A stretch of 16,246 bases of DNA. Source: Haloferacaceae archaeon PL-Br10_E2g29 (GTDB lineage Archaea; Halobacteriota; Halobacteria; Halobacteriales; Haloferacaceae). Positions within the stretch are counted from its first letter, which is position 1; every line of letters starts with the position of its first letter. Positions 6,717 through 13,751 of this stretch are shown here, piece by piece. The notes below the pieces were generated by a model. The model worked only from the letters and a program-made list of their open reading frames with translations. It searched no databases and was not told the DNA's origin. Position numbers and translations under genes: made by a program. The stretch is from NCBI GenBank assembly GCA_001563965.1, contig LKMS01000011.1, positions 1 to 16,246 on the forward strand. Reading direction: 5' to 3'.

Positions 6717-7985
6717 CTACGAGCCGTTTGCGTCTCGTGAGGCTGCAATCGCCGCCTTCGGCGACTGTGGTGTGACATCGACGAACGCCGCCTCGTTCTC
6801 CTCACCAAACACGGTGATCGTGAACTCACTCCGTGGCGTGACCGTCCACAGCACGCCGTCGCTGTCGGTTTGGCCGACCGTCTCGCTCTCCTCGCCGTCC
6901 TGGCCAATCGTCACCGTTCCGGCGACCGGATCGCCCGTTTCGCCGTCGGCAACGGCGATTTCGATCGGCCCGCCGCTGTAGGTCTGTCGCACCGTGATCT
7001 CGAGGCCGTCCTGTTTTTTGCTCGTCCGTTCACTGGCGACAATCCGGTCGAGGCCGACCCGCTTGTTTTGGATCACGACCTCCTCGTCCGGGTTGACAAA
7101 GGAGTCGAAAAAGCCGTCATTTTCGAGTTGGACGCTGAGTTTCGACTCGGGGCCATGAATGAAGGCCGTCTGTTGCTCCCACAACAGCGGGTACTCCTCG
7201 ACAATCACGTCCTCGACCTCTTCGTTGGTCAGTGGTGTGGTGCCGCCGCTCCAGCGGTCCTTGCGGTGGGTTTCGCGAATGTAGTCGTCGCCGTCGACGG
7301 CTGCCAGCGTAATCTGGTTGTCACCGGTTTCGACGACAACACGGTCTGCCGGCGCTTCACCGGCAAAAACCTCGGCAGCGTAGCCGCGAACCGGGCCGTT
7401 GAGTGCCTGCAGATCGTACTGCAGCGCCGTGCGTTCGTCACTCCCGATCACGTCGCCGTTCATTTCGTCATCCTTCTCGGCCAAGAGCACCGCTCTGTCT
7501 TCGAGTGTGGCGGCAGCCCGGTCGATTTCGGCGAGTGTCGCCAAGAGCTCCCGTGGTTCGGTCTCTCCCGCGTTGAACTCGCGGATGGCCTCCAGTTCGT
7601 CCTGTTCGAGTGCGGTCGTCTGTGACTGGATGCGTTCGAACTCGGTCTCGATTCGCTCGGCGCGTTCGGCTTCGTCCGCCTCGTCAAGTTCGGCCTCGAG
7701 CGCGCTCGTCGAGATGTTGTCGGTCGTCCCGGCAGCGTTGAAGCTCGCGGCCGGCCCGAGGTTGGCGTGGTGTCGCCGAAGCTCCGTCTGCATCAACTCC
7801 TCTTCGGGAATCGATAAGACGTTGAGCATCTGGCCTTCCGGGCCGTCGTCGCGCGTTTCGCCCTCTTCGAGTTCGCCAGCGTCCTGTTGAGCGAGTTGCG
7901 CTGTGCCCACATCACCGGCCGAGACGACGGCACCTGCGCCTAGTAGTGCGAGGAGGAGGAGGCCGACGAGGGCGACACGCTTCAT
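6717..7985 (-). CDS. secreted protein with central coiled coil and C-terminal beta-sandwich domain, haloarchaeal family of unknown function
   Basis: A 422-residue exported protein. Residues 1-23 are a clear Sec signal peptide (MKR, then a Leu/Ala/Val core, ending VVSA before GD). Next come an acidic low-complexity stretch (30-50), a segment with MLNVLSIPEEE (53-63), a highly charged helical region likely to form a coiled coil (about 95-175), a mixed region (180-335), and a C-terminal domain (about 338-405) whose GDPVAGTVTIG and TDSDGVLW segments suggest a carboxypeptidase-regulatory or Ig-like beta-sandwich. There is no C-terminal membrane anchor or lipobox, so it should be free outside the membrane or held by partners. 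From memory it resembles a haloarchaeal DUF family with a signal peptide and coiled coil; I could not verify the name. ATG 7985 is chosen because the signal peptide begins there. It is divergent from the membrane HTH gene. Confidence 0.8.
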   Translation of the reverse strand: MKRVALVGLLLLALLGAGAVVSAGDVGTAQLAQQDAGELEEGETRDDGPEGQMLNVLSIPEEELMQTELRRHHANLGPAASFNAAGTTDNISTSALEAELDEADEAERAERIETEFERIQSQTTALEQDELEAIREFNAGETEPRELLATLAEIDRAAATLEDRAVLLAEKDDEMNGDVIGSDERTALQYDLQALNGPVRGYAAEVFAGEAPADRVVVETGDNQITLAAVDGDDYIRETHRKDRWSGGTTPLTNEEVEDVIVEEYPLLWEQQTAFIHGPESKLSVQLENDGFFDSFVNPDEEVVIQNKRVGLDRIVASERTSKKQDGLEITVRQTYSGGPIEIAVADGETGDPVAGTVTIGQDGEESETVGQTDSDGVLWTVTPRSEFTITVFGEENEAAFVDVTPQSPKAAIAASRDANGS

Positions 7986-8010
7986 CGGCCGAACCTCGCA
8001 TCCCAACGGA

Positions 8011-8019
8011 CAAAAAGCC
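8011..8019 (-). promoter_or_regulatory. TATA-like element for the secreted-protein gene
   Basis: On the minus strand this reads GGCTTTTTG, about 30 bases before ATG 7985. Its position excludes the in-frame start at 8021, which would lie upstream of the expected transcript start. Confidence 0.4.
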
Positions 8020-8035
8020 ATCTACACTGTGAAGC

Positions 8036-8049
8036 CGGGCATTGGCCCG
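8036..8049. repeat. small inverted repeat CGGGC-ATTG-GCCCG in the divergent spacer
   Basis: Five-base perfect arms with a 4-base loop, near the middle-left of the 186-bp spacer between the secreted-protein and membrane-HTH genes. It could be an operator for the neighbouring regulator or a chance repeat in G/C-rich DNA. Confidence 0.25.
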
Positions 8050-8171
8050 ACAACCGCCTCAACGCAACCAACACGGGCGCTCGATGAGCACGCTGGCATA
8101 GCCGCGTCGTCCACGTTTTGTGACGGATCGACATGATGGAAAGCGTTTTCCCCGACGACTGTGACCTTCGA

Positions 8172-9389
8172 ATGATGCGGTTTGTCGCCCTTTCGCTCGC
8201 GATTCTTGCGGCTGTGCTCCTGTTGGGGGCACCCGCAGTTGCTCCCGCCAGCGCAAGCGCAGGCGATCTCGGCCCGTCGACAGTCTCGCTCTCCGCGTCG
8301 ACGTCGAGTTCGACGATAGCGACCACGAGCGCGCTTTCGGATTCCACAGTCGACTCGCTCGCCAGCGAGAGCCCACCGAATCCAGAAACGACGTTCGAGA
8401 TTAATTTGCAGTCCGACCGGAGTGCCGACTGGGTTGTGACCGCCGAGTACACCCTTGCGACGCCCGAAGAACAGGCGGCGTTCGACGATCTTGCCGCCGA
8501 GTTCGAGGCCGGTGACAGCGACCACGGACCGGATATTTCGCTGTACGAAAACATGGCGGCGCTGGCGGCCGACCAAACCAACCGTGAGATGGAGGTCGAG
8601 TCGATCCAGCGAACCAGCAGTCGAACCGGCGACACCGGCACGCTTCGGTTGTCGTTCACGTGGACCGAGTTCCTCGAAGAAACCGACGACCGGCTCGTGT
8701 TCAATGATGCACTCGCCACGCCAGAGGGCGATACGTGGCTGACCTCGCTCGATGAAGACCAGACGCTTCGCATCACGACGCCGCGCGGGTATTCGATCAC
8801 CAGCGCGAACGTCGCGTTCACCGACCAAACCGTCGAAATCGAGGGGCCACACACGTTTGACCCCGACGACCACGTTCGAATTACGCTCGAATCGACGGTG
8901 TTCGCCTCGACGTGGCAACTCATCGTCGGCGCACTCGTTATTGCGTTCATTGTTGGCGGTGCACTGTACATCCGTCGTCAAGGCGATTCGTCATCGGACG
9001 TCGACGGCACAGTCGACGACGCCGACCGTGCTGTCGGAACCGACTCTGCGGCCGCCGATTCGTCGGTCGACGCGACTGCCGACGCGCCAGCCACCGAACC
9101 CGAACCACCAGAAGACCTTTCGCTGCTGGCGGACGACGAACGCGTGATCCGCCTGCTCGAACGAAACGGCGGGCGAATGCGTCAGGCGAACATCGTTCGC
9201 GAAACCGAGTGGTCCGACGCGAAGGTCTCACAGCTGTTGTCGTCGATGGCCGACGACGACCGAATCAAGAAGCTTCGCATCGGTCGTGAAAACCTGATTT
9301 CGCTCCCCGATGTCGACGCCTTTGGTCCGAAACCGGGTGAGGAAACTGAGGAGGATGGCGGCGACACGGCCGATGGGTTAAGCGACTAA
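8172..9389 (+). CDS. membrane-anchored winged-HTH protein with extracytoplasmic domain
   Basis: A 405-residue protein. Residues 1-30 are a Sec signal peptide (MMRF, then a Leu/Ala/Val core, ending PASASA). A Ser/Thr-rich segment (33-68) and a beta-rich outside domain (about 72-245) follow, then one transmembrane helix (about 248-267) ending in YIRRQG, so the C-terminus is inside by the positive-inside rule. An acidic linker (272-318) leads to a winged helix-turn-helix (about 321-380), with the recognition region around WSDAKVSQLLSSM and a wing at KKLRIGRENLISL. The layout is that of a one-component membrane regulator. It matches, from memory, a haloarchaeal family of signal peptide plus TM plus HTH proteins. 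ATG 8172 or 8175 fits the signal peptide; an in-frame ATG at 8133 would bury it. An A/T patch at 8144-8150 is a plausible TATA element. DNA binding is inferred. Confidence 0.85.
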   Translation: MMRFVALSLAILAAVLLLGAPAVAPASASAGDLGPSTVSLSASTSSSTIATTSALSDSTVDSLASESPPNPETTFEINLQSDRSADWVVTAEYTLATPEEQAAFDDLAAEFEAGDSDHGPDISLYENMAALAADQTNREMEVESIQRTSSRTGDTGTLRLSFTWTEFLEETDDRLVFNDALATPEGDTWLTSLDEDQTLRITTPRGYSITSANVAFTDQTVEIEGPHTFDPDDHVRITLESTVFASTWQLIVGALVIAFIVGGALYIRRQGDSSSDVDGTVDDADRAVGTDSAAADSSVDATADAPATEPEPPEDLSLLADDERVIRLLERNGGRMRQANIVRETEWSDAKVSQLLSSMADDDRIKKLRIGRENLISLPDVDAFGPKPGEETEEDGGDTADGLSD

Positions 9390-9637
9390 ACGGCTTGTCT
9401 GTTGACGGCTTCGGCCGAAACTGAATCATCACTGAGTGTTTGCGTGGTGTTCTTGATGATTGTGATTGTATCCCGCGACATTCATCCCGATTGTCGGTGA
9501 TATTATGGTAAAATACGCAATAATAAAGTTGCGTGCGAACACAGACATCTGTTGTAGCCCGGTATCGACCATTACACCTACCGGCTACACCGCTCATTTC
9601 GTCACCTACTTGCGCGAACATCTCCTATCGATACGTA
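9390..9637. other. A/T-rich intergenic spacer upstream of the polyprenyl synthetase gene
   Basis: A 248-bp spacer between two plus-strand genes. Positions about 9440-9530 are clearly more A/T-rich than anything else in the window and hold an inverted repeat at 9515-9534 and a short palindrome at 9541-9552. Open frames across it have no recognisable protein character. It probably holds the promoter or regulatory region of the synthetase gene, although no clear TATA element sits at the usual distance from ATG 9638. Confidence 0.5.
9515..9534. repeat. inverted repeat ACGCAA-TAATAAAG-TTGCGT
   Basis: Six-base perfect arms (9515-9520 and 9529-9534) flank an 8-base A/T-rich centre, TAATAAAG, that itself looks like a TATA element. 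A regulator bound to the arms would sit directly over the promoter. If that is the promoter, transcription would start near 9552, giving a leader of about 85 bases. Confidence 0.4.
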
Positions 9638-10480
9638 ATGGAGTATCTGGAGCGCCGGATCGGGTTGGTCAACGATCGGCTGGAGGCCGTTATCGATGCC
9701 ACCGAGCCGCCGGCGTTGTCCTCGCAACTGGGTCACGTCGTCCTCGCGGGCGGCAAGCGGGTTCGACCGGCGGTGACGATTCTCGCGTGTGAAGCGGTCG
9801 GCGGCGACCGCTCGCAGGCCGTCGAGTTCGCCGCCGGCATCGAACTCGTTCACAACGCCTCGCTCGTCATCGACGACATCATCGACCGCTCGGACACCCG
9901 CCGAGGAACCCCGAGCGCGTGGGCCGAGTTCGGCTACGGCTCGGCCATCATCGCCAGCGACGGCCTGCTTGGCGAGGCTTTCGGGCTGTTTTCGAGCAAC
10001 GAGCGGGCGATGGAGATCGTCGCCGACTCGATGGTCGAACTCGGCGAGGGCGAGGCGACCGAACTGGTCGAGCGGCCAACGACCGAGGCCGAGTATATGA
10101 CGCTCGCTCGACGAAAAACGGGGGCGCTGTTTCGCGCTTCGGCCGAACTCGGGGCGGTCGCCGGCGGTGCCGACAGCGACACGGTCGACGCGTTTGGTGA
10201 GTACGCCGAGCGGGTCGGTGTCGCCTTTCAGATCCGCGACGACGTGCTCGATGCGACCGCCAGCACCGCCGACCTCGGCAAGCCGGCGGGTCAAGACGAG
10301 GTGATGGATCGGCCCTCACTCATCCAGATTACCGATCTCTCGCCCGACGAAGCAAACAGCCGTGCCAGAACACAGGCGGATCTGGCGCTGTCGGCGCTCG
10401 AAACCGCCGCTGTCGAGGAAACCGACGCGCGAGCATATCTCCGCGATCTCGCGGAGTTCGTCGTCGTCCGCGAGCGGTAA
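9638..10480 (+). CDS. short polyprenyl (isoprenyl) diphosphate synthase
   Basis: A 280-residue trans-isoprenyl diphosphate synthase, the family that condenses IPP with allylic diphosphates to make farnesyl, geranylgeranyl or longer chains for archaeal lipids and quinones. Seen: GGKRVRP (38-44, IPP binding), the first Asp-rich motif DDIID (79-83) followed by RRG (88-90), RRKTGALF (158-165), and the second Asp-rich motif DDVLD (201-205). The residue five before the first motif is A74, a small residue that in the family can permit longer chains. Odd points: length about 50-70 residues below the usual 330-350, and after GKPAG the usual G-K-x-T-L-P segment is replaced by VMDRPSL. It is probably a second synthase beside the main geranylgeranyl enzyme. 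ATG 9638 starts the first helix; upstream in-frame codons lie in the spacer. Confidence 0.88.
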   Translation: MEYLERRIGLVNDRLEAVIDATEPPALSSQLGHVVLAGGKRVRPAVTILACEAVGGDRSQAVEFAAGIELVHNASLVIDDIIDRSDTRRGTPSAWAEFGYGSAIIASDGLLGEAFGLFSSNERAMEIVADSMVELGEGEATELVERPTTEAEYMTLARRKTGALFRASAELGAVAGGADSDTVDAFGEYAERVGVAFQIRDDVLDATASTADLGKPAGQDEVMDRPSLIQITDLSPDEANSRARTQADLALSALETAAVEETDARAYLRDLAEFVVVRER

Positions 10481-10568
10481 GCCACAAATCGAAGATGGCG
10501 CGGTGTCGAGACCGGCATCAGACGGGACGTCGTCGTCGTCTCCCTGCCGATGATTCGCACAGAACCGT

Positions 10569-10578
10569 ACAGCTATTG
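10569..10578 (+). promoter_or_regulatory. TATA-like element for the four-helix membrane protein gene
   Basis: ACAGCTATTG is centred about 27 bases before ATG 10601, the A/T-rich point of the 120-bp spacer, and supports that start over an in-frame ATG at 10550. Confidence 0.35.
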
Positions 10579-10600
10579 TTTCCCAGTCCAACACCGACGT

Positions 10601-11056
10601 ATGAGCACTGTTGATCTCGTCATGACGATCGCGCACACGCTGTTTGCGAGCCTCTGGACCGGTAGTATCCTGTTTTTCGTCGGCGCGGTGTTGCCGGCGG
10701 CGGCCACGGGGGCAGTCTCGATTGATATGATGTCTCTGGTGACGAATCGACTCGTCTGGCTCACCCGGATCAGCGCCATCGTCTTCGTCGCAACCGGCGG
10801 CCATCTCGCGGGAACCGCCTACACCGCCGGCTCGCTGTTCGGGACGCCGCGGGGCCAGCTTGTCGTGGCGATGTTGGTGCTCTGGTTCGTCCTGACCGGC
10901 CTTATTGAAGTGAGCGTCAAGCGGTTTGATCGGTTGGCCGAACGCGAGGGAATCGGTTCGGCGGTCAACGGCACGCGCGGGCTGTTCGTCGCCGCCGCCG
11001 CAGTGGCCGTGTTGCTGCTCGTTGACGCCGGTCTGTTGACCGCGAACGTAGTTTGA
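10601..11056 (+). CDS. small integral membrane protein with four predicted helices, CopD-like
   Basis: A 151-residue hydrophobic protein with about four membrane helices: roughly 5-33, 52-76, 86-105 and 126-148. The first helix has AHTLFASLWTGSILFF with H12, and the second ends TGGHLAG with H68; His residues on membrane helices next to a W-x-G motif recall the CopD/copper-resistance and related heme or metal membrane proteins. The loop after helix 3 is charged (KRFDRLAEREG), probably cytoplasmic. I cannot confirm copper handling: no CopC, copper ATPase or other metal gene is beside it, and it is smaller than full CopD. It appears to be transcribed on its own between the polyprenyl synthetase and HEAT-repeat genes. 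Confidence 0.65.
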   Translation: MSTVDLVMTIAHTLFASLWTGSILFFVGAVLPAAATGAVSIDMMSLVTNRLVWLTRISAIVFVATGGHLAGTAYTAGSLFGTPRGQLVVAMLVLWFVLTGLIEVSVKRFDRLAEREGIGSAVNGTRGLFVAAAAVAVLLLVDAGLLTANVV

Positions 11057-11100
11057 ACGGCACCCACCCAGCGCGTTGGCCGCATCCCCCAATGGAAACG

Positions 11101-11109
11101 CTCTTTTGG
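11101..11109 (+). promoter_or_regulatory. TATA-like element for the HEAT-repeat gene
   Basis: CTCTTTTGG is centred about 28 bases before ATG 11133, in the 76-bp spacer after the membrane protein gene. It supports ATG 11133 and a near-leaderless transcript. Confidence 0.4.
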
Positions 11110-11132
11110 CCATCACACACAGTATCAGTCAT

Positions 11133-12485
11133 ATGAGCAACGGCGACGACACCCCACCTGACGCCGACGCGAACGACGAAGCCGCTCCGGCTGCTGACGA
11201 CACCGGCGACGACACTGGCGCGGAGTTGGCGACGACCGAGAGCCTCCGCGACCGACTCGACGCCGCGGGCGAGGCGCTCGAGGCCGCCGAAACCGAGGCC
11301 GACCTCGACGATGTCGAGGCGCTGCTCGATGCCGTCGAGGCCGACCTCGCGGAGGCGGATTTTGCGGACGGCGCCGGCGACGAGGATGGCGACGAAGATG
11401 ACCCCAACTCGCGCGAGGCGCTCGAAGCCGATTTGAGCGACCTCCGCGAGGCGCTCGCCGAAGCGCGCGGCCCCTACGGCGAGGATGTCGTCTCGGCAAT
11501 CGAGACGGCAAAAACGACCATTACGGCGGGCGACTGGACCGAACAGGGCGAGGGTGAGGTTGTCGACGCGGTACTCGCGTTCGCCGAGACGATGGGCGAT
11601 ATCGAAGCCGACGCACTCGACGTTCCCGCCGTCGATGTCGACCGCGTCAACGACACTAAGAGCGCGCTTGACGCGCTCGCAGCGGCGGTTTCGGCCGCCG
11701 GTTTCGATGCCGACGCGGATGCCGAGACGCTCGCCGCGCTCATTGAGGCGACCGATGGGCTCGAAAGCGATCTCGAGGCGGCCCAAGAGTGGGAAGATCT
11801 GACGGTTCGCGAAACGCTGCAGGCGGCGGGTTACTACGACGTGCTCGGTCACACCAAGGACTATCCGCCCGAGTGGGCCGCGCTCAAAGAACACGAACAG
11901 CGTGGCAACACCGAGATGGTGTTGTTGGCGCTCGACAGCCTCGGTTCGGCGTTCATGGAGGAACACTGTCTCGAATCGCTTTCGCGGATGGGGCCGGTTG
12001 CGGCGACCGACGAGGCGATCGAGGAGATGCTTGCCCGTGCAAAGAAACGCAAACGGCTGCCAATCGAGATTCTCGGCAAAATGGGTGCGACCGAGGCCGT
12101 CGAGCAACTGGTTGCGTTCGTCGACGCCGACAAAGACCCGGTGCTCCAGAAAGTCACGTTCCGCGCGCTCGGCGAAATCGGTGACGAACGCGCGGTGCAG
12201 CCCCTGGCCGACAAACTGCTCATGGACAACGATACCGTTCGTCCACACGCCGCCCGCGCGCTCGGTCTCATCGGCGATACCCGCGCGATCAAGCCGCTGG
12301 CTGACACGCTCAAGGCCGACGAAAACGAGAACGTCCGCGCACAGGCCGCGTGGGCGCTTCGACAGATCGGCACGAAACGCGCGCTCGAAGCCGTTGTCGA
12401 TCACGGCAGCGACGGGACGTTCATCGTGCAGACCGAGATCGACAAGGCTCGCACGGCGCTCGATGCCGGCATTCAGCCCGCCTGA
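11133..12485 (+). CDS. acidic coiled-coil/HEAT-repeat protein
   Basis: A 450-residue cytoplasmic protein. Residues 1-33 are a disordered, very acidic tail. About 35-75 and 93-112 are Glu/Ala/Leu helices likely to form coiled coils, separated by a second acidic spacer (80-91). A helical middle (115-255) precedes a helical-repeat domain. From about 262 the chain folds into alpha-helical repeats; at least four clear HEAT/PBS-lyase type units lie at about 309-422, with the repeated pattern G-D-x-R-A-(V/I)-x-P-L-A-D (350-360, 381-391) and A-R-A-L-G-x-I-G. HEAT arrays are protein-binding scaffolds, and the short PBS-lyase type also occurs in phycobilin lyases and deoxyhypusine hydroxylase; none of the His-Glu metal pairs of the latter are evident. 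No catalytic function is visible. It is monocistronic by context. The partner is unknown. Confidence 0.85.
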   Translation: MSNGDDTPPDADANDEAAPAADDTGDDTGAELATTESLRDRLDAAGEALEAAETEADLDDVEALLDAVEADLAEADFADGAGDEDGDEDDPNSREALEADLSDLREALAEARGPYGEDVVSAIETAKTTITAGDWTEQGEGEVVDAVLAFAETMGDIEADALDVPAVDVDRVNDTKSALDALAAAVSAAGFDADADAETLAALIEATDGLESDLEAAQEWEDLTVRETLQAAGYYDVLGHTKDYPPEWAALKEHEQRGNTEMVLLALDSLGSAFMEEHCLESLSRMGPVAATDEAIEEMLARAKKRKRLPIEILGKMGATEAVEQLVAFVDADKDPVLQKVTFRALGEIGDERAVQPLADKLLMDNDTVRPHAARALGLIGDTRAIKPLADTLKADENENVRAQAAWALRQIGTKRALEAVVDHGSDGTFIVQTEIDKARTALDAGIQPA

Positions 12486-12583
12486 AACGCACCGCTGACA
12501 CACATCGCGCAGACGATTCGGTTGCTACTGTTCTCACAAACTGGCGCGTTGAGAGAACGGATTTTCGGTTCCACTCACGTGCG

Positions 12584-12590
12584 TTTATAC
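12584..12590 (+). promoter_or_regulatory. TATA box for the Hsp31/DJ-1-like gene
   Basis: TTTATAC is one of the clearest TATA boxes in the window, centred about 28 bases before ATG 12615. It supports a leaderless transcript and rules out the in-frame start at 12522, which lies upstream of it. Confidence 0.6.
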
Positions 12591-12614
12591 GGCTGGCGCA
12601 CGACAGTTTACGCT

Positions 12615-13310
12615 ATGACAACTGCGCTGTTCGTCGTGACCGAAGAGGGGTACTGGGGCGAAGAATGCATCGAGCCGCTGACAACGCTCACCGACGCCGG
12701 TGTCGACATCACGGTCGCCACACCGACAGGCCACGCGCCGGTCGTCGACGAACGGTCGGTCGATCCCGACGAGGTCGGCGAGGAGCTCGCCGAGTGGGTT
12801 CGCGAGTGCGCCACAACCGACAGCCGACTCGCCAACCCTGAACCGATTGCAACTGTTGCAGCCGACGACTACGACCTCGTCGTCTTCCCTGGCGGCCACG
12901 GCACAATGTGGGACATCAACACCGACAAACACGCCCGAACGCTGCTGGCGAACGCCGTTGCGGGCGACGATGGGCTCGCGCTCGTCGTCTGTCACGCGGT
13001 TGGCCTACTCGCGTTTACCCGCAAAGCCGACGGCGATGAGTACCTCGTTGCGGGTCGATCGGTTACGGGCTTCCCAAACGCCTGGGAAGAGGGAATCGTC
13101 GACGAGAACGACTGCATGGCAGACGGCCGAAAACTCCCGTACTGGGTCGAAGACGAGGTTATAGCCGCCGGGGCTGACTGGGATGCCGAGTTGGACGCCG
13201 ATGAAAGCGTGACTGTCGACGGCGATCTCGTGACCGCCCGCGGCCCACCCTCCTCGGCAGCGGCAGCCGAAACGATCCTTGCGGAGCTCGAAATTGCGCA
13301 AGAGGCCTGA
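12615..13310 (+). CDS. DJ-1/PfpI superfamily protein, Hsp31-like
   Basis: A 231-residue protein of the DJ-1/ThiJ/PfpI superfamily, closest in motifs to the Hsp31-type branch (glyoxalase III/protein deglycase and chaperone activities). The nucleophile elbow VVCHAVGLL gives C126 and H127, FPGGHGTMWD (91-100) forms the oxyanion-side loop, E17 in GYWGEECIEP sits where the conserved N-terminal Glu of the family lies, and VTGFPNAWEE (150-159) matches the Hsp31 segment with an acidic residue near the active site. The usual Gly after Cys-His is Ala here, a mild change. Such enzymes detoxify methylglyoxal or act in stress; the substrate here is untested. It converges with the downstream minus-strand regulator (59 bp between stops). 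Start ATG 12615 is fixed by the TATA box. Confidence 0.9.
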   Translation: MTTALFVVTEEGYWGEECIEPLTTLTDAGVDITVATPTGHAPVVDERSVDPDEVGEELAEWVRECATTDSRLANPEPIATVAADDYDLVVFPGGHGTMWDINTDKHARTLLANAVAGDDGLALVVCHAVGLLAFTRKADGDEYLVAGRSVTGFPNAWEEGIVDENDCMADGRKLPYWVEDEVIAAGADWDAELDADESVTVDGDLVTARGPPSSAAAAETILAELEIAQEA

Positions 13311-13369
13311 GATCATACACGCAGGCTGGGGTTGGTCTGTACTGCGCAAATAAGAGTTCAGCTGCGCAG

Positions 13370-13657
13370 TCACTCGATTTTGAACACGGCTTCTTCGATC
13401 GACTCGCTGTAACAGTCGGGACAGCGTGAGGGATAGTTTATCGGGTCGTCGTAGGCCGAAAACCCGCAGTTAGTACACTCTGGTGGCGCAACGAGGAACT
13501 GTGCGTCTTCGCGGTAGCGAAGCGACCGCGCGACGTGTTTGAGATCGTGGTACACCGTCGACACCGACGAATCGAGTTTCTCTGCCAGTTCGCTCGCGGT
13601 TGCAGGCTCTTCGCCGAGTGCAGCAGCCAGTCGCTCCCGGCGTGTCGAATCGGTCAT
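13370..13657 (-). CDS. small transcriptional regulator, winged HTH fused to zinc ribbon
   Basis: A 95-residue protein. Residues 5-50 are a helix-turn-helix (TASELAEKLDSSVSTVYHDL as scaffold and recognition helices), and 58-84 form a zinc ribbon with C61-x2-C64 and C79-x2-C82. This HTH/Zn-ribbon arrangement matches the archaeal COG3357 family of predicted transcriptional regulators. Target genes are unknown; the MFS transporter gene upstream on the same strand (94 bp away) is an obvious candidate, as is self-regulation. The frame runs open to 13816, but the extra 53 residues are Arg/Pro-rich and would overlap the end of the transporter gene, while ATG 13657 starts the HTH directly and has a TATA-like element 29 bases upstream. 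Confidence 0.87.
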   Translation of the reverse strand: MTDSTRRERLAAALGEEPATASELAEKLDSSVSTVYHDLKHVARSLRYREDAQFLVAPPECTNCGFSAYDDPINYPSRCPDCYSESIEEAVFKIE

Positions 13658-13682
13658 ACCGCTTCTCGGCGGCGGAGCAGCA

Positions 13683-13690
13683 AAAATATC
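13683..13690 (-). promoter_or_regulatory. TATA-like element for the HTH/Zn-ribbon gene
   Basis: On the minus strand this reads GATATTTT, about 29 bases before ATG 13657. It shows the regulator need not rely on the transporter promoter. Confidence 0.5.
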
Positions 13691-13751
13691 GCGCGTCGCC
13701 AGTGGGGTCTGACCCCGTTTCGTGGCTCTTGGGTCGATTGTCTTCGACAGA

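Noticed and set aside
7982..8981. Two long minus-strand open frames opposite the membrane-HTH gene
   Set aside because: The plus strand has signal peptide, TM helix and wHTH in order; the minus-strand products show no coherent features.
10965..12503. 512-codon minus-strand open frame opposite the HEAT-repeat gene
   Set aside because: Low acidity, Arg/Val-rich, no domain, while the plus strand has acidic composition and HEAT repeats.
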